Positions 18,258 through 27,903 are shown, counted from the stretch's first letter. The stretch: DNA of 64,000 bases from an uncultured Gammaproteobacteria bacterium (GCA_947259485.1 CAMYLU010000011.1:1-64000); one strand, 5' to 3'. Numbers and translations are program-made. Notes: a model not told the origin generated them from the letters alone.

Positions 18258-19106
18258 GTGGCGATATACGCGATAGGTGATATTCAGGGCTGCTATAGCG
18301 AGCTCTGTCGTTTACTCGAGAAAATCAATTTCGATTCAGCCGAGGATACACTCTGGTTTTGTGGCGACCTGGTAAACCGCGGTCCGGAATCATTGCAGAC
18401 CTTGCGTCTTGTTAAATCTCTGGGCGACAGCGCGCTTACCGTGCTGGGGAATCATGACCTGCATTTGCTCGCGCTGTATCACGGCATCAAGAAAATTCGC
18501 GTTTCCAGGGATTTGCGCAAGATACTCAACAGCCCCGATTGTGGCGAGCTGATGGACTGGTTGAAATCGCAACCCCTGTTGCATTATGACAAGGAACACA
18601 ATGCCGTGGTGGTGCATGCCGGCATCCATCCTGCCTGGGGTCTTAGCAAGGCCAGGAAACTCGCCCGTGAAGTAGAGGCTGTACTCCATAGTGAAGATGC
18701 CGCCTGGTTTTTCAAAAAAATGTATGGCAACAAGCCCACGGCCTGGTCGGATGATCTCGAGGGTGGGAAGCGTTTGCGTTTTATCACCAATGTGTTTACG
18801 CGCATGCGATATTTTGATCAGGAGCTGAAACTGGACTTCACGGTCAACCGCACGCCACGTCGTTACATACGCAGCGGACTTATCCCCTGGTTTCAGTGGG
18901 AAGCAACACTCAGAGACGATGTTCGCGTGATGTTCGGGCACTGGTCGACGCTCCCGGTAGGATGTTACGGGCGTTACTTCGCACTGGACGGCGGCTGTGT
19001 CTGGGGTGGGCACCTGGTGGCGTTGCGGGTTGATTTTGACGCCGAGGACTGGTTCTTTGTCGATTCATACATGAAGAAACACGAACAATTGATAAAAACC
19101 AGCTAA
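18258..19106 (+). CDS. apaH: Symmetrical Ap4A hydrolase (ApaH)
   Basis: ApaH splits diadenosine tetraphosphate into two ADP and also removes Np4 caps from RNA. I chose the GTG at 18258, seven bases after the apaG stop, giving 282 residues that begin at the first metallophosphatase motif. The longer frame would overlap apaG. Metal-binding motifs are GDIQGCY, GDLVNRGP, GNHDLH and later VHAGIHP. The C-terminal MFGHWSTL fits ApaH. Confidence 0.93.
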   Translation: MAIYAIGDIQGCYSELCRLLEKINFDSAEDTLWFCGDLVNRGPESLQTLRLVKSLGDSALTVLGNHDLHLLALYHGIKKIRVSRDLRKILNSPDCGELMDWLKSQPLLHYDKEHNAVVVHAGIHPAWGLSKARKLAREVEAVLHSEDAAWFFKKMYGNKPTAWSDDLEGGKRLRFITNVFTRMRYFDQELKLDFTVNRTPRRYIRSGLIPWFQWEATLRDDVRVMFGHWSTLPVGCYGRYFALDGGCVWGGHLVALRVDFDAEDWFFVDSYMKKHEQLIKTS

Positions 19107-19291
19107 CTTGTCGCGAACGTCGCCGAAAATGAGTCCAATTGTCGCGAAATCAATAATTACTTCGAGTCCCAATCAGTTTGCAAAGCGGTATTTAGCTGCC
19201 CGTAATTGCTGGTAAATTAGTTCACATTTGGTCGCCTTATAGCGTTTCAAGACGACGTTTTTCGCCATTATTGGTCGGTTTACAACTATAG

Positions 19292-19507
19292 TTTGTCTAT
19301 ACCAGCGTTAGTTTTAATACCAACGCTCTCATACGTGTGCCGTTGTTTAACAATGCGGAAACTTACGGGTTTATCGAGGTAAACAACAATATGTCCTGTG
19401 ACCGGTTTGATGATAACGAGTTCGCAATTTTACGGGCCTCCACAGGTCTTGTTAGCCATGCGTTGCAAGCGGAAGATATAACCTTGATGGAAGGTGATGA
19501 ATCTTGA
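19292..19507 (+). pseudogene. GAF-domain remnant ahead of the FecR-type gene
   Basis: An open frame from the in-frame TAG at 19289 to a TGA at 19505-19507 encodes about 71 residues that read like the second half of a GAF domain (RVPLFNNAETYGFIEVNNN, then FDDNEFAILRASTGLVSHAL). The first half of the domain is not found upstream in any frame I checked. Possible starts are GTG at 19337 or ATG at 19391 (GAGG about 11 bases before it). The stop overlaps the TTG start of the next gene, so a short product could couple translation. I read it as a truncated gene; a small functional peptide is possible. The 185 bases before it hold nothing I recognise. Confidence 0.5.
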
Positions 19508-20514
19508 ACAGGAATCTAGTCCTCACCCTGCTGCTACTGCTTTTGTCGAATGCCTTTTATCAACCGGTGGTAAATGCAGCTGACGTGGAACTGGTTCCAT
19601 CGTCGCGTGTCATTCTGAAAATTTCCGAAGACATGACGATCGACGATATCATTCGACGAATTTATCCCAGGGACAAGGATCTCTGGCCGCAGATCAAGGC
19701 GAAGTTGATCGAAACTAATCCGTACTCATTTGTTCAATATTCTGATCGCTTGATCCCTGGCTTGCGTTTGAAATTGGTGGATATTAAACGAGTCTACGAG
19801 CAGGAAGAATTGACGCCAAAAAGCAAGGTGGGTTATGTCGCGCAACTCATCGGCCGGGCCACATCCAGGGGTGTCGATAGCAAGGTACATCAATTGCAAA
19901 TCAACTCCCAGATTTTCGAAGGCGATCGCCTGGAGACAGAGGCAGGCGCCCACCTGTATATTTTGATGGACGACGGTGCAGAGGTTCACTTAAAGGAAGA
20001 TTCGGCACTGAAGATTAGCGAATACGTGATCAGCTCCGGCAACGGTGAGGAAAGTAGTAGCATTTTAGATCTCATTCGCGGGGGACTACGAAAAATAACC
20101 GGTTCCATCGGTGCAAGTTCGCATGCCAACTACAAGGTTCAAACCGGGTTCGCTACCATCGGTATTCGCGGTACCGAGTATGTTATCAAGCTGTGTAAAC
20201 AGGATGACTGCACCCAGAACGTCAGTCGTAACGATCCTGATGCAAAGTTACATGCCGTGGTACTCAACGGGGCGATTTCGGTGTCTACGGATGACGATGT
20301 TCGAATCCTGATGGCCATGGGTGAATATGGAACGGCAACACCAGGGGCACTGGTGCTTGAAGATGAGGCCCCGGTACCTGCAGGGCTCCTAGACGCGGAT
20401 GAAGTGCAAAGCTTTAATAAAGTCGAAATACCAAAGTCCCAGGCGGAGGAGCAGTCATCTAGTTCCCCATGGATCTGGATAGTAGGACTGTTACTGCTTG
20501 CTGTCGGAATATAG
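19504..20514 (+). CDS. Exported LysM-like/FecR-domain protein
   Basis: This 336-residue protein starts at TTG 19504, overlapping the previous stop, with GGAAGG nine bases upstream. Residues 1-25 form a signal peptide ending in VNAAD. Residues about 36-90 resemble a LysM-like module (MTIDDIIRRIYP, ETNPYSF, LIPGLRLKL). Residues about 125-280 are a FecR-type domain with LETEAGAHLYILMDDGAEVHL and QTGFATIGIRGTEYVIK. A hydrophobic segment (PWIWIVGLLLLAVGI) is the very C-terminus, so the protein may be C-terminally anchored or truncated. This family is unlike TonB-linked FecR anti-sigma factors; its exact role is unknown. An FHA protein is convergent downstream. Confidence 0.75.
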   Translation: MNRNLVLTLLLLLLSNAFYQPVVNAADVELVPSSRVILKISEDMTIDDIIRRIYPRDKDLWPQIKAKLIETNPYSFVQYSDRLIPGLRLKLVDIKRVYEQEELTPKSKVGYVAQLIGRATSRGVDSKVHQLQINSQIFEGDRLETEAGAHLYILMDDGAEVHLKEDSALKISEYVISSGNGEESSSILDLIRGGLRKITGSIGASSHANYKVQTGFATIGIRGTEYVIKLCKQDDCTQNVSRNDPDAKLHAVVLNGAISVSTDDDVRILMAMGEYGTATPGALVLEDEAPVPAGLLDADEVQSFNKVEIPKSQAEEQSSSSPWIWIVGLLLLAVGI

Positions 20515-20601
20515 CCCGGACTGGTTTTTGGGACAGGGCCGCAGTTACCAGGCTTGTGTTTGCCCGCCAGGTATCAGGACAATCGCTGAGTAAATGAGAC
20601 C

Positions 20602-20919
20602 TTAAGAGTCGTCGTATTGCGCCGCAAAAGCCCCGGCAATTTCCAGCAACCCTTGAACCGTATACTGGCGATTACCCAATACTATAGGCTGATGTATCTG
20701 CACATAACCCTCGTGGAAGGGTACCAGCCGATTGTTCTTTATCAGGAAGGTGCCGTTGGTCGAACCGAGGTCGCGCAGGTATACCTCGCCCTTGACGACC
20801 TGTATTTCAGCGTGTTGCTTACTAACGGTCGGGTCATTGATATAGATATGACCTTCTCTGCCGATAATATAAGTGCGGCTTTCCATGCGCTGTAATTCCT
20901 CGTGTGGATCTTTGTCCAT
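20602..20919 (-). CDS. Stand-alone FHA-domain protein
   Basis: This 105-residue protein is little more than one forkhead-associated domain, a phosphothreonine-binding module. The conserved residues are Gly20-Arg21, Ser33, His36 (SKQHAEI) and DLGSTNGT at 50-57. There is no signal peptide, so it is cytoplasmic. It converges with the FecR-type gene and lies 49 bases upstream of folA on the same strand. Its partner kinase is not visible in the window; a second FHA protein is at 57550. Confidence 0.85.
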   Translation of the reverse strand: MDKDPHEELQRMESRTYIIGREGHIYINDPTVSKQHAEIQVVKGEVYLRDLGSTNGTFLIKNNRLVPFHEGYVQIHQPIVLGNRQYTVQGLLEIAGAFAAQYDDS

Positions 20920-20968
20920 TCAGGCTGTCCCTCCTCCGTCCGGGCGAACCAGTCTACCTTAAATTAAT

Positions 20969-21460
20969 TCAAAATTCTCGCACATATTTAATGAACGAAT
21001 ACGCATACTGGTTGCTGTGATCTGCGTCAAAGTCTTCACGATTTTCTTCTTTCCATTCGTCCAGATTGATTTCCGGAAACCAGGTATCACCCTCGAAACT
21101 GTGATGAATTCGAGTAACGTAGAGTTGCGTTGCCCGGGCTAAGACTTGTTGATACAAACTCGCGCCACCGATCAGCATAACCTCGTCATCTTCCCTGGTC
21201 AGTACCATCGCGGCCTCGATACTGCCGGCGACCACACAACCCGGGGCGCTGAAGGCAGTATCCCTGGTAATGACAATATTACGGCGACCTGGCAGTGGTT
21301 TGCCGATTGATTGGAAAGTTTTACGTCCCATGACGATTGGCTTGCCCATTGTCATGCGTTTGAAGAATGCGAGATCGGCCGGCAGGTGCCAGGGCAATTT
21401 GTTTTTATTTCCGATCAGGCGGTTATCGTCCATTGCGACGATCAGGGAAAGTCTGGTCAT
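20969..21460 (-). CDS. folA: Dihydrofolate reductase (FolA)
   Basis: FolA reduces dihydrofolate to tetrahydrofolate with NADPH. It has 163 residues, and the motifs LIVAMDDNRLIGNKNKLPW, DLAFFKRMT (catalytic Asp) and PIVMGRKTFQSIG are standard. The start overlaps the rsmA stop by four bases (ATGA), so it closes the lptD-surA-pdxA-rsmA-folA run. Thymidylate synthase, which creates its substrate, is on the other strand 3 kb away. Confidence 0.96.
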   Translation of the reverse strand: MTRLSLIVAMDDNRLIGNKNKLPWHLPADLAFFKRMTMGKPIVMGRKTFQSIGKPLPGRRNIVITRDTAFSAPGCVVAGSIEAAMVLTREDDEVMLIGGASLYQQVLARATQLYVTRIHHSFEGDTWFPEINLDEWKEENREDFDADHSNQYAYSFIKYVREF

Positions 21461-22230
21461 GCTGTAAAGGCTCTGCTGAGTTTGGCGAAATCTGAAATTG
21501 CAAGGTTCTCGGCTCGCAACCCCGGATCGATCTCGCAGGCAATAATTGTTTCACGATCCAGTATTGATTTCAGCGAATTTGCAATAGTCTTTCTGCGTTG
21601 GCCAAAAGCCGATTGCACAATCCTGGAAAAATTCGTGTAGTCGCCAACATCCCGCAGGGGTTCGCTGAAAGGTACCAGGCGAATGACCGCGGAATCGACC
21701 TTGGGGGGCGGTTTAAAACAGGATGGAGCAACGTCTAACAGGTACTGGCAATCGCATCGATACTGCAGCATCACTGAAAGGCGGCCGTAGTTGGCTTCCC
21801 CGGGATGGGCAACGATTCGTAACGCCACTTCCTTTTGCACCATGAAATGCATGTCCCGAATGTTTTGTGCCGACTCGAGCAAGTGAAACATGAGCGGGGT
21901 AGAAATGTTGTATGGAAGATTACCCACCAGGCGAAAGTCTTCCCCCTGCGGGAGACCTGATAGTTCGAATTCAAGTATGTCGGCATTGATTACTTCCAGC
22001 TTGCCGAAACGAGATGCCTGTTGCTTTAAAATTGACACCAGGTCCCGGTCCAGCTCGATCGCAGTCAGGGTTTCGCAGCGCTGTAGCAAGGGGTAAGTCA
22101 AGGCACCGCGCCCGGGACCGATCTCGATTATATTTTCACCAGGCTGTGGATCGAGCGCACGCAGAATGGATTCGATAATGCTCTGGTCATGCAGAAAATG
22201 CTGCCCGAAGCGTTTACGTGCCTGGGGCAT
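21457..22230 (-). CDS. rsmA: 16S rRNA dimethyltransferase RsmA (KsgA)
   Basis: RsmA dimethylates two adjacent adenosines near the 3' end of 16S rRNA during small-subunit maturation. I chose the ATG at 22230 (257 residues, MPQARKRFGQHFLHDQ), the normal family start; the longer frame would extend far into pdxA. SAM-binding motif IEIGPGRGALTYPL and the catalytic NLPYNIS are present. It overlaps pdxA by 17 bases and folA by four. Confidence 0.96.
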   Translation of the reverse strand: MPQARKRFGQHFLHDQSIIESILRALDPQPGENIIEIGPGRGALTYPLLQRCETLTAIELDRDLVSILKQQASRFGKLEVINADILEFELSGLPQGEDFRLVGNLPYNISTPLMFHLLESAQNIRDMHFMVQKEVALRIVAHPGEANYGRLSVMLQYRCDCQYLLDVAPSCFKPPPKVDSAVIRLVPFSEPLRDVGDYTNFSRIVQSAFGQRRKTIANSLKSILDRETIIACEIDPGLRAENLAISDFAKLSRAFTA

Positions 22231-23206
22231 TCTGCTGCTTGTTATGTACTTGTAATATTGCTGAATTGATTGCCGCGAACAGGCTATCAGGCCTGGCTGC
22301 TGTTGTTCCTGCCAGGTCAAGCGCGGTTCCGTGGTCAACCGAGGTTCGAATGATCGGTAATCCCAGGGTGGTATTAACCGCGTTATGAAAACCGATATGT
22401 TTCAGCACCGGTAATCCCTGGTCGTGATACATCGCCACCACCGCGTCGGCATCCGCCAACATGTGGGGTGTAAATAAAGTGTCGGCGGGATAGGGCCCGC
22501 TCAGGTTGATGCCATCGGACTTCAGCTTATCGAGAACGGGGATGATTATTTCGATTTCTTCGCGTCCAAGGTACCCGTTTTCACCGGCATGGGGATTGAG
22601 GCCGGCCACCTTGATATGCGGATTCCGGATTCCAAAGTGGTTGCGTAAATCAAGGTCGAGAATTTCGATTACCTGTCTGATCGACTGCTCGTCGATTGCA
22701 TCGGCAACCTGGCGTAGCGGTAAATGTGTTGTTACCAATGCGACTTTAAGCTTTTCGGCAATAAGCAGCATTACCGGTCGGGGCGATTTGCAGATGTCGG
22801 CCAGGTATTCGGTGTGCCCGGAAAAAGATATTCCGGCGCGATTAATGACCTCCTTTTGCACCGGAGCCGTTACCATGGCGTCGAACCGATTGTCGAGACA
22901 GGCCTTGCAGGCGGTTTCGAGGAGTGTCAGCACGTATTTTGCGTTGGCGCTATCAAGTTTTCCTGGTACACAGGGTTGCTCGAGAGGCTGATGGATAATC
23001 TCGATAGAATCGGCAGGGTTGGTAGCCGCATCATAGTCGACGAATCTAAATTTTGATCCCAGCGAATCGGCTCTTGCATGCATCATTTCGCGATCGCCGA
23101 TAACAACCAGCCGCGCATCGAAACTGGCGGGATTAAGACCTGCAATAATGTCCGGGCCGATACCCGCGGGTTCACCAGAGGTAATTATGATCCTGGCTTC
23201 ATGCAT
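22214..23206 (-). CDS. pdxA: 4-hydroxythreonine-4-phosphate dehydrogenase (PdxA)
   Basis: PdxA oxidises 4-phosphohydroxy-threonine in pyridoxal phosphate synthesis. It has 330 residues. Signature segments are TSGEPAGIGPDII, SGHTEYLAD (metal His), NPHAGENGYLGREE and MYHDQGLPVLKHIGF. It overlaps surA by eight bases upstream and rsmA by 17 downstream. Confidence 0.95.
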   Translation of the reverse strand: MHEARIIITSGEPAGIGPDIIAGLNPASFDARLVVIGDREMMHARADSLGSKFRFVDYDAATNPADSIEIIHQPLEQPCVPGKLDSANAKYVLTLLETACKACLDNRFDAMVTAPVQKEVINRAGISFSGHTEYLADICKSPRPVMLLIAEKLKVALVTTHLPLRQVADAIDEQSIRQVIEILDLDLRNHFGIRNPHIKVAGLNPHAGENGYLGREEIEIIIPVLDKLKSDGINLSGPYPADTLFTPHMLADADAVVAMYHDQGLPVLKHIGFHNAVNTTLGLPIIRTSVDHGTALDLAGTTAARPDSLFAAINSAILQVHNKQQNAPGT

Positions 23207-24491
23207 CAGGTTTTTGGGGAAAGACGATATAGGCTTCGTCCCTTAAGCGACGTTTCCACAGATCAAACACCTCTCGCTGCTTCTGTTCGAGTAACTGCGA
23301 ATATATTTTTTTGCGCTTGTTCTGCTCGGTCTCGTCAACCTCGCGGCGGCCGGTAACTTCAATCAGGTGCCAGCCAAATTGACTGCGGACGGGCTGGCTG
23401 AGTTCACCCTCTTTAAGTTGATTCGCCGCGGTCTCGTATTCCTTGACGGTGGCACCGGGATCCATCCATCCGATATCGCCCCCATCCGCCCCGGAGTTGT
23501 AATCTACCGAATAAAGTTTAGCCAGCCTCGCAAAGTCTTCCCCGGCCTCGATTCTGCTGCGGAATTCAAGCAGTCGTTCGCGCGCTTCGTCATCGGAAAT
23601 CAATTCATTGGGTTTGATTAATATATGTCGCGTGCGAGTCTGCCGGGATATGGTTTGTTCGAGATTACGGCGTTCCTTGAGATGCACAATGTGAAACCCG
23701 CTGGCACTGCGAATCGGACCGGCATGGTCGCCCGGTTCCATTACCAGTATCTGGGTTGTGAACAGGCTTGGAATTTCGGCTTTCTTACGCCAACCCAGGT
23801 CGCCTCCCTGCAACGCCGTTTCACCGGCCGAGTAAGTATTGGCGAGTTGGTCGAATTGGGCACCCTGATCGAGTTCTGTCAAAATTTCGCTGACGAATTG
23901 CTGTGCCTCGCTAACCTGCTCGGGAGTGGCGGCATCGGGCAAGGCAATAAGAATATGTGACAGACGGTATTCGTAATTAACTTCATCCTCACCACTTAGC
24001 TTCATGAAATCATCAACTTCGCTATCGCTAATAGTCGCGTTGCGCAGGCTATACTGACGGCTCAAGGCGGTAATGGTTAGCTCTCGACGAACAGTTTCGC
24101 GATAGCTGTCATAATCCAGCCCATCGGCGATGACGGCGTCACGAAATTGTGACAGGTTCATTTTATTTTGGCGCGCTAATCGCTGCATTGTCTGGTTGAG
24201 TTGGCCGTCGGTAATCTTGACCCCGCGACGCCTGGCTTCCTGCAATAACAGTGAGTCGTTGATCAGGGCTTCAAGCACCTGTCGCTCTAACACATCGGCT
24301 CTTGGCAAGCTTCGGTTTGACTGCTGGAATTCGGCCTTTAACAACTTGATTCGATCGCTTAACTCACGCCTGGTAATGACGCTTTCATCGACGATCGCGA
24401 CAATTGAGTCGAGTGATATCTGTGCTGCAACGGCAGGCTGCAGCAACAACAGCGTGCCAACAAGAGTGAGTACTAAGTGGAATTTGTTCAT
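23199..24491 (-). CDS. surA: Periplasmic chaperone and peptidyl-prolyl isomerase SurA
   Basis: SurA escorts unfolded outer-membrane proteins, including LptD, across the periplasm. It has 430 residues, with a signal peptide ending near AVAAQ, an N-terminal chaperone domain, two parvulin domains (about 170-270 and 285-385, each with the G-DLGW or GDIGW motif) and a C-terminal helix. It follows lptD by 18 bases in the classical order. Confidence 0.95.
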   Translation of the reverse strand: MNKFHLVLTLVGTLLLLQPAVAAQISLDSIVAIVDESVITRRELSDRIKLLKAEFQQSNRSLPRADVLERQVLEALINDSLLLQEARRRGVKITDGQLNQTMQRLARQNKMNLSQFRDAVIADGLDYDSYRETVRRELTITALSRQYSLRNATISDSEVDDFMKLSGEDEVNYEYRLSHILIALPDAATPEQVSEAQQFVSEILTELDQGAQFDQLANTYSAGETALQGGDLGWRKKAEIPSLFTTQILVMEPGDHAGPIRSASGFHIVHLKERRNLEQTISRQTRTRHILIKPNELISDDEARERLLEFRSRIEAGEDFARLAKLYSVDYNSGADGGDIGWMDPGATVKEYETAANQLKEGELSQPVRSQFGWHLIEVTGRREVDETEQNKRKKIYSQLLEQKQREVFDLWKRRLRDEAYIVFPQKPDA

Positions 24492-24509
24492 TAGATTGCC
24501 TGCCTTACC

Positions 24510-26693
24510 TCAGAAACCAGGGCTATAACCAGGGATTGCGCTGCTAAGCTGCTGGTCGATGTCCTGGCCCACCTGGCTTAAGCCTTTGAATGTTATCTCG
24601 AAATAAATACTGTTATCAGATTCAGCAAAATCCTCATCTTCATCCCCGACCTGGCCGGCCAGTATTTTAAGCCCCCAGCAGCAGGATTCATAGCTTATCC
24701 CTAACAAATTCTCGACCGGCTCTTCAAATTTGAGCGAACGATGAAACTTGGCGACCAAGGTCCATCGATCGTTCACTGGATACACCATCGAAACCAGGGC
24801 TTGTTCAAGTGTATCTTCGCGAAAATAATAACCCAGGTTCGCCACTAAACCATTATCACTGTAGCCCATCGAAAGTTCCTTATCGCTCAGCTCGCTCTGC
24901 TCCTGGTCGTACACCGTGCGTGCCGCAATTTTCGTTCTGGCGTTGGGCCAGAGATCGAGTTCGGCGATTGCATCGGAACTGGTTTCCTCGGCGCGACTGC
25001 CATCGAGACTGACACGGCGGTCCTTGAAGTAGAAAGCCTGCCCGATACGTGCATTCATCAGTTCGTCACCACTGTCATTATCAAATATTCGACTCCCCAG
25101 GCCGAAGGTAACCTGGTTTGCATCTCCGATTCGGTCAGCACCGGTGAAACGATTGTTTTTGAATAAATTATTATAGGTGCTGGCGCTTAATGCAGTATCA
25201 AAGTCAGGAATATCATCCTGGTCCTCGAATGGTGTATGCAGGAAATAGAGGCGCGGCTCCAGGGTTTGTGACCATTGATTTCTTGAGCCGGCCAGGCGTT
25301 CAAAAATCAGTCCGGTATCGATGCTCAAGGTTGGTAAACCCCTGTATATCGAGTCATCATCCGGATTGTCGTCGAGTTGATAATCGGTGAAAGCGAGCTG
25401 TAATTCAGGCTCGAAGAAATACCAGCTATCTGAAGCATTCCAGAGCAGGGAAGTTATGACATGGGTGCGGGTGCCGGTAACGCTATCATCTCGATCAAAG
25501 CTGGTAATCTCGAAATTAACGGGAGTTTGCAATTTTCCAATCCATGGTTCGGGTGTTGCGTCGAGCGTTAGGCTGGGCAGGCGACGATAAGGGCGGCTCG
25601 TGATTGCAGTACTTTCGTCGGGGGTCTGATAGTCTTGCCACAGTAGTTTGCTATTCCAGACTTCGCCGCTGCGGGTGAAAATGAGGTGGCGCTCGAGGTG
25701 GGTAATATCATTGTACTCGGGAGCGACGCTATCAAAGTCGTCAAAAAAGTCACGGTCCGAGACTTCAGCCAGTAGCAAATCGCCGTTGACATCATAAGCA
25801 AAAGATGTCCTGTGCTGCCATTGCTGAAACCAGCGCGACGTGTCGAGTTCCTCATCATCGAGATAGGATAAATCCAGTTCCCCCTGATTCGCCTCAAACA
25901 GGTAGCGGTTTTCAGTATTGAGCTGCAAGCCGAGCTTTCCCAACGAGGCTGGGGTAATGGTCATGTCGTAGTTTGGCGCGATATTCCAGTAAACCGGAAC
26001 CACAAGACTGGCGCCATTCGTTTCGTCGTAGCCGATTGTCGGCGCAAGCATACCCGACATTCGACGGTCATCTATCGGAAACTGAAAATAGGGCAGGTAT
26101 AGAAATGGGACTTCCTTAAAGTAGATCGTGGTGTGCTTTGCACTGCCGCGACCGCTTTCATCATCGATCTCGAGTTCAGCCGCCCGCAGGTGCCAGTCCC
26201 TGTCGTCCGGGTCACAGGAAGTGTAGCTAAGTTCGCTGAATCGACTGCGATACTGATCGAGTTTCTCGATTTTCTGGGCCTCACCGCGCGCGTGTCGGCC
26301 TGACAATTCGAAGACAGGTTGCTCGAAAGTCGCGCTATCGTTTTGATTGTCGATCTGCACGCTCTGACTTTGCATGCGGTAGTTAGGATCTGCAAACTCC
26401 ACGTTTCCTCTGGCGCTGATGGCCTCGGTCGATTTGTTAAAGCGGATGTCGTCTGCGATTATTTTCTGCTGCGCCCGGGTCAGGTTGACATCACCTGTCA
26501 GGTGGATTGACTCGCTGTCTTCGCCGACAACGGTTTGCGCCTCGATGATTGTTTCGTCTGACGCGGAGGATTCTGCTTGCAGGAAATTAAACGATGGAAT
26601 ACGGCACAGACTCCAGTCTTCCGCTGCTAAGCCGGCCTGGGCGAAAAGTGCAGGTATCAGACCTGCAAATAGGAGATAACGTGTGCGCAGCAA
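24510..26693 (-). CDS. lptD: LPS-assembly protein LptD
   Basis: LptD is the outer-membrane barrel that, with LptE, inserts lipopolysaccharide at the cell surface. It has 727 residues, slightly shorter than E. coli LptD. A signal peptide (cleavage near GLAAED) is followed by an OstA jellyroll domain (about 50-160) and a large beta-barrel. Cysteines near CRIPSF, TSCDPDDRDW and SCCWG are consistent with the disulfides needed for assembly. Its chaperone surA is the next gene. Confidence 0.94.
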   Translation of the reverse strand: MLRTRYLLFAGLIPALFAQAGLAAEDWSLCRIPSFNFLQAESSASDETIIEAQTVVGEDSESIHLTGDVNLTRAQQKIIADDIRFNKSTEAISARGNVEFADPNYRMQSQSVQIDNQNDSATFEQPVFELSGRHARGEAQKIEKLDQYRSRFSELSYTSCDPDDRDWHLRAAELEIDDESGRGSAKHTTIYFKEVPFLYLPYFQFPIDDRRMSGMLAPTIGYDETNGASLVVPVYWNIAPNYDMTITPASLGKLGLQLNTENRYLFEANQGELDLSYLDDEELDTSRWFQQWQHRTSFAYDVNGDLLLAEVSDRDFFDDFDSVAPEYNDITHLERHLIFTRSGEVWNSKLLWQDYQTPDESTAITSRPYRRLPSLTLDATPEPWIGKLQTPVNFEITSFDRDDSVTGTRTHVITSLLWNASDSWYFFEPELQLAFTDYQLDDNPDDDSIYRGLPTLSIDTGLIFERLAGSRNQWSQTLEPRLYFLHTPFEDQDDIPDFDTALSASTYNNLFKNNRFTGADRIGDANQVTFGLGSRIFDNDSGDELMNARIGQAFYFKDRRVSLDGSRAEETSSDAIAELDLWPNARTKIAARTVYDQEQSELSDKELSMGYSDNGLVANLGYYFREDTLEQALVSMVYPVNDRWTLVAKFHRSLKFEEPVENLLGISYESCCWGLKILAGQVGDEDEDFAESDNSIYFEITFKGLSQVGQDIDQQLSSAIPGYSPGF

Positions 26694-26774
26694 GTTGAAC
26701 CAGAAAATAATTACATTCTGTCACATTATCCGGTTGCGGTTAATCCCAGCTTAACGATATTGTGTTCTGACGCC

Positions 26775-27743
26775 TTATGTACCCGAGCCCTTGAAGATTT
26801 CGGTATCGGGGTGGAACGCGAACCACGCGAACCAGAAGCCCTGAATGCCGGCAACTTCCTGGCCCCCGTTATCGGTGATGGTGATACTGCGGTTTTCGGT
26901 ATCCCATGCAAAGTCAAAACGGGTACCGTTTATGTCGTCGCTGAACTGACTTTTGCCCTGCTTGTCGAGTTCGATAAACGGGTAGGCCTTGTAGACTCCG
27001 TCAACTTCCAGTCCTACCACGATTTCCTTGGGATGATAGGTATCAGGCGCTTCATTATTAACCGCGAAATAAGTGTACCTGGACTCTTCGTAACCGGCAT
27101 AGGGATCACGTTGGTAATCACGAGAATGCCCGGTATCGTCGGATAGCACCATCGTATCGGGATGCTGTTCGAGCCAGCCCCGCCAGGTAGTATGGCTGAT
27201 GGGTATGGGGGTCAATTTTTGACCGACCCGTTTTCCCGACACGGATTCGCTCAAGATTTGTGACCATAGCGATTCGGTATCACGGTCGTAGAGCAGGACA
27301 TCGCTGTTATAGAGCAGTCCTGACACCCCGAAATCAGTAGGTCTGCCATCGATGGTCGCATCGAATGCAACCGCGGTTCCACAAAGCGGGCAGTAGGTGA
27401 CCGCGAATCTTTGCCCGTCAATTTCATCGTTAACGATTTCATGCCAGTTGAGGATGGCAATTGGATATGCCCGGGACTGGTCTTTAAGGGTAACTCCGAC
27501 AACCCGGTCAGTGGGTTTAAGGTATTTCGCATCCACCGCGGCAATCAGCCTCGGGTTGGATAATGCGGGGATACCATCACGCGGTGGTCCGCCATGCAAA
27601 ATCTCTTCACGTGGCAGGGTGGCATTGGACAGATCGAAACCGTTTGAAGGTCCGGCAGAAATGGCAAACTTGTACACCAGGACCCCCAGCAAAATTCCTG
27701 TGAGTGCCAGTATCCCGGTCTTCTTTGACGGTATTAAGTGCAT
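26775..27743 (-). CDS. DUF3179 domain-containing protein
   Basis: This 322-residue protein belongs to the DUF3179 family, with an N-terminal membrane or signal segment (about 9-28). The core carries the family motif TYCPLCGTAVAFD; the paired cysteines could bind a metal. Further conserved parts are GVSGLLYNSDVLLYDR, ESLWSQ and DPYAGYEESRYTYF. The function is unknown. A strong AGGAGG precedes the start. It is divergent from frmA, though no functional link is shown. Confidence 0.8.
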   Translation of the reverse strand: MHLIPSKKTGILALTGILLGVLVYKFAISAGPSNGFDLSNATLPREEILHGGPPRDGIPALSNPRLIAAVDAKYLKPTDRVVGVTLKDQSRAYPIAILNWHEIVNDEIDGQRFAVTYCPLCGTAVAFDATIDGRPTDFGVSGLLYNSDVLLYDRDTESLWSQILSESVSGKRVGQKLTPIPISHTTWRGWLEQHPDTMVLSDDTGHSRDYQRDPYAGYEESRYTYFAVNNEAPDTYHPKEIVVGLEVDGVYKAYPFIELDKQGKSQFSDDINGTRFDFAWDTENRSITITDNGGQEVAGIQGFWFAWFAFHPDTEIFKGSGT

Positions 27744-27835
27744 ATCAGCCTCCTGATACGGGTGGATAGAGATTCGAGTCAGTATTTGCCGAATAATTCA
27801 ATTATTTTACCTCAACCGTACTGGTCAGTGGTGGC

Positions 27836-27864
27836 TTGACTAGCCCCGGTATTGTAATTAGTCT
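27836..27864 (+). promoter_or_regulatory. Candidate promoter of frmA-fghA
   Basis: TTGACT at 27836-27841 and TAGTCT at 27859-27864 are 17 bases apart, about 40 bases upstream of the frmA start. An AGGAG ribosome-binding site follows at 27894-27898. No operator palindrome for an FrmR-type repressor is evident. Confidence 0.45.
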
Positions 27865-27903
27865 GCGACCCATAAATAAGCCTATAAAACCTCAGGAGCA
27901 ACC

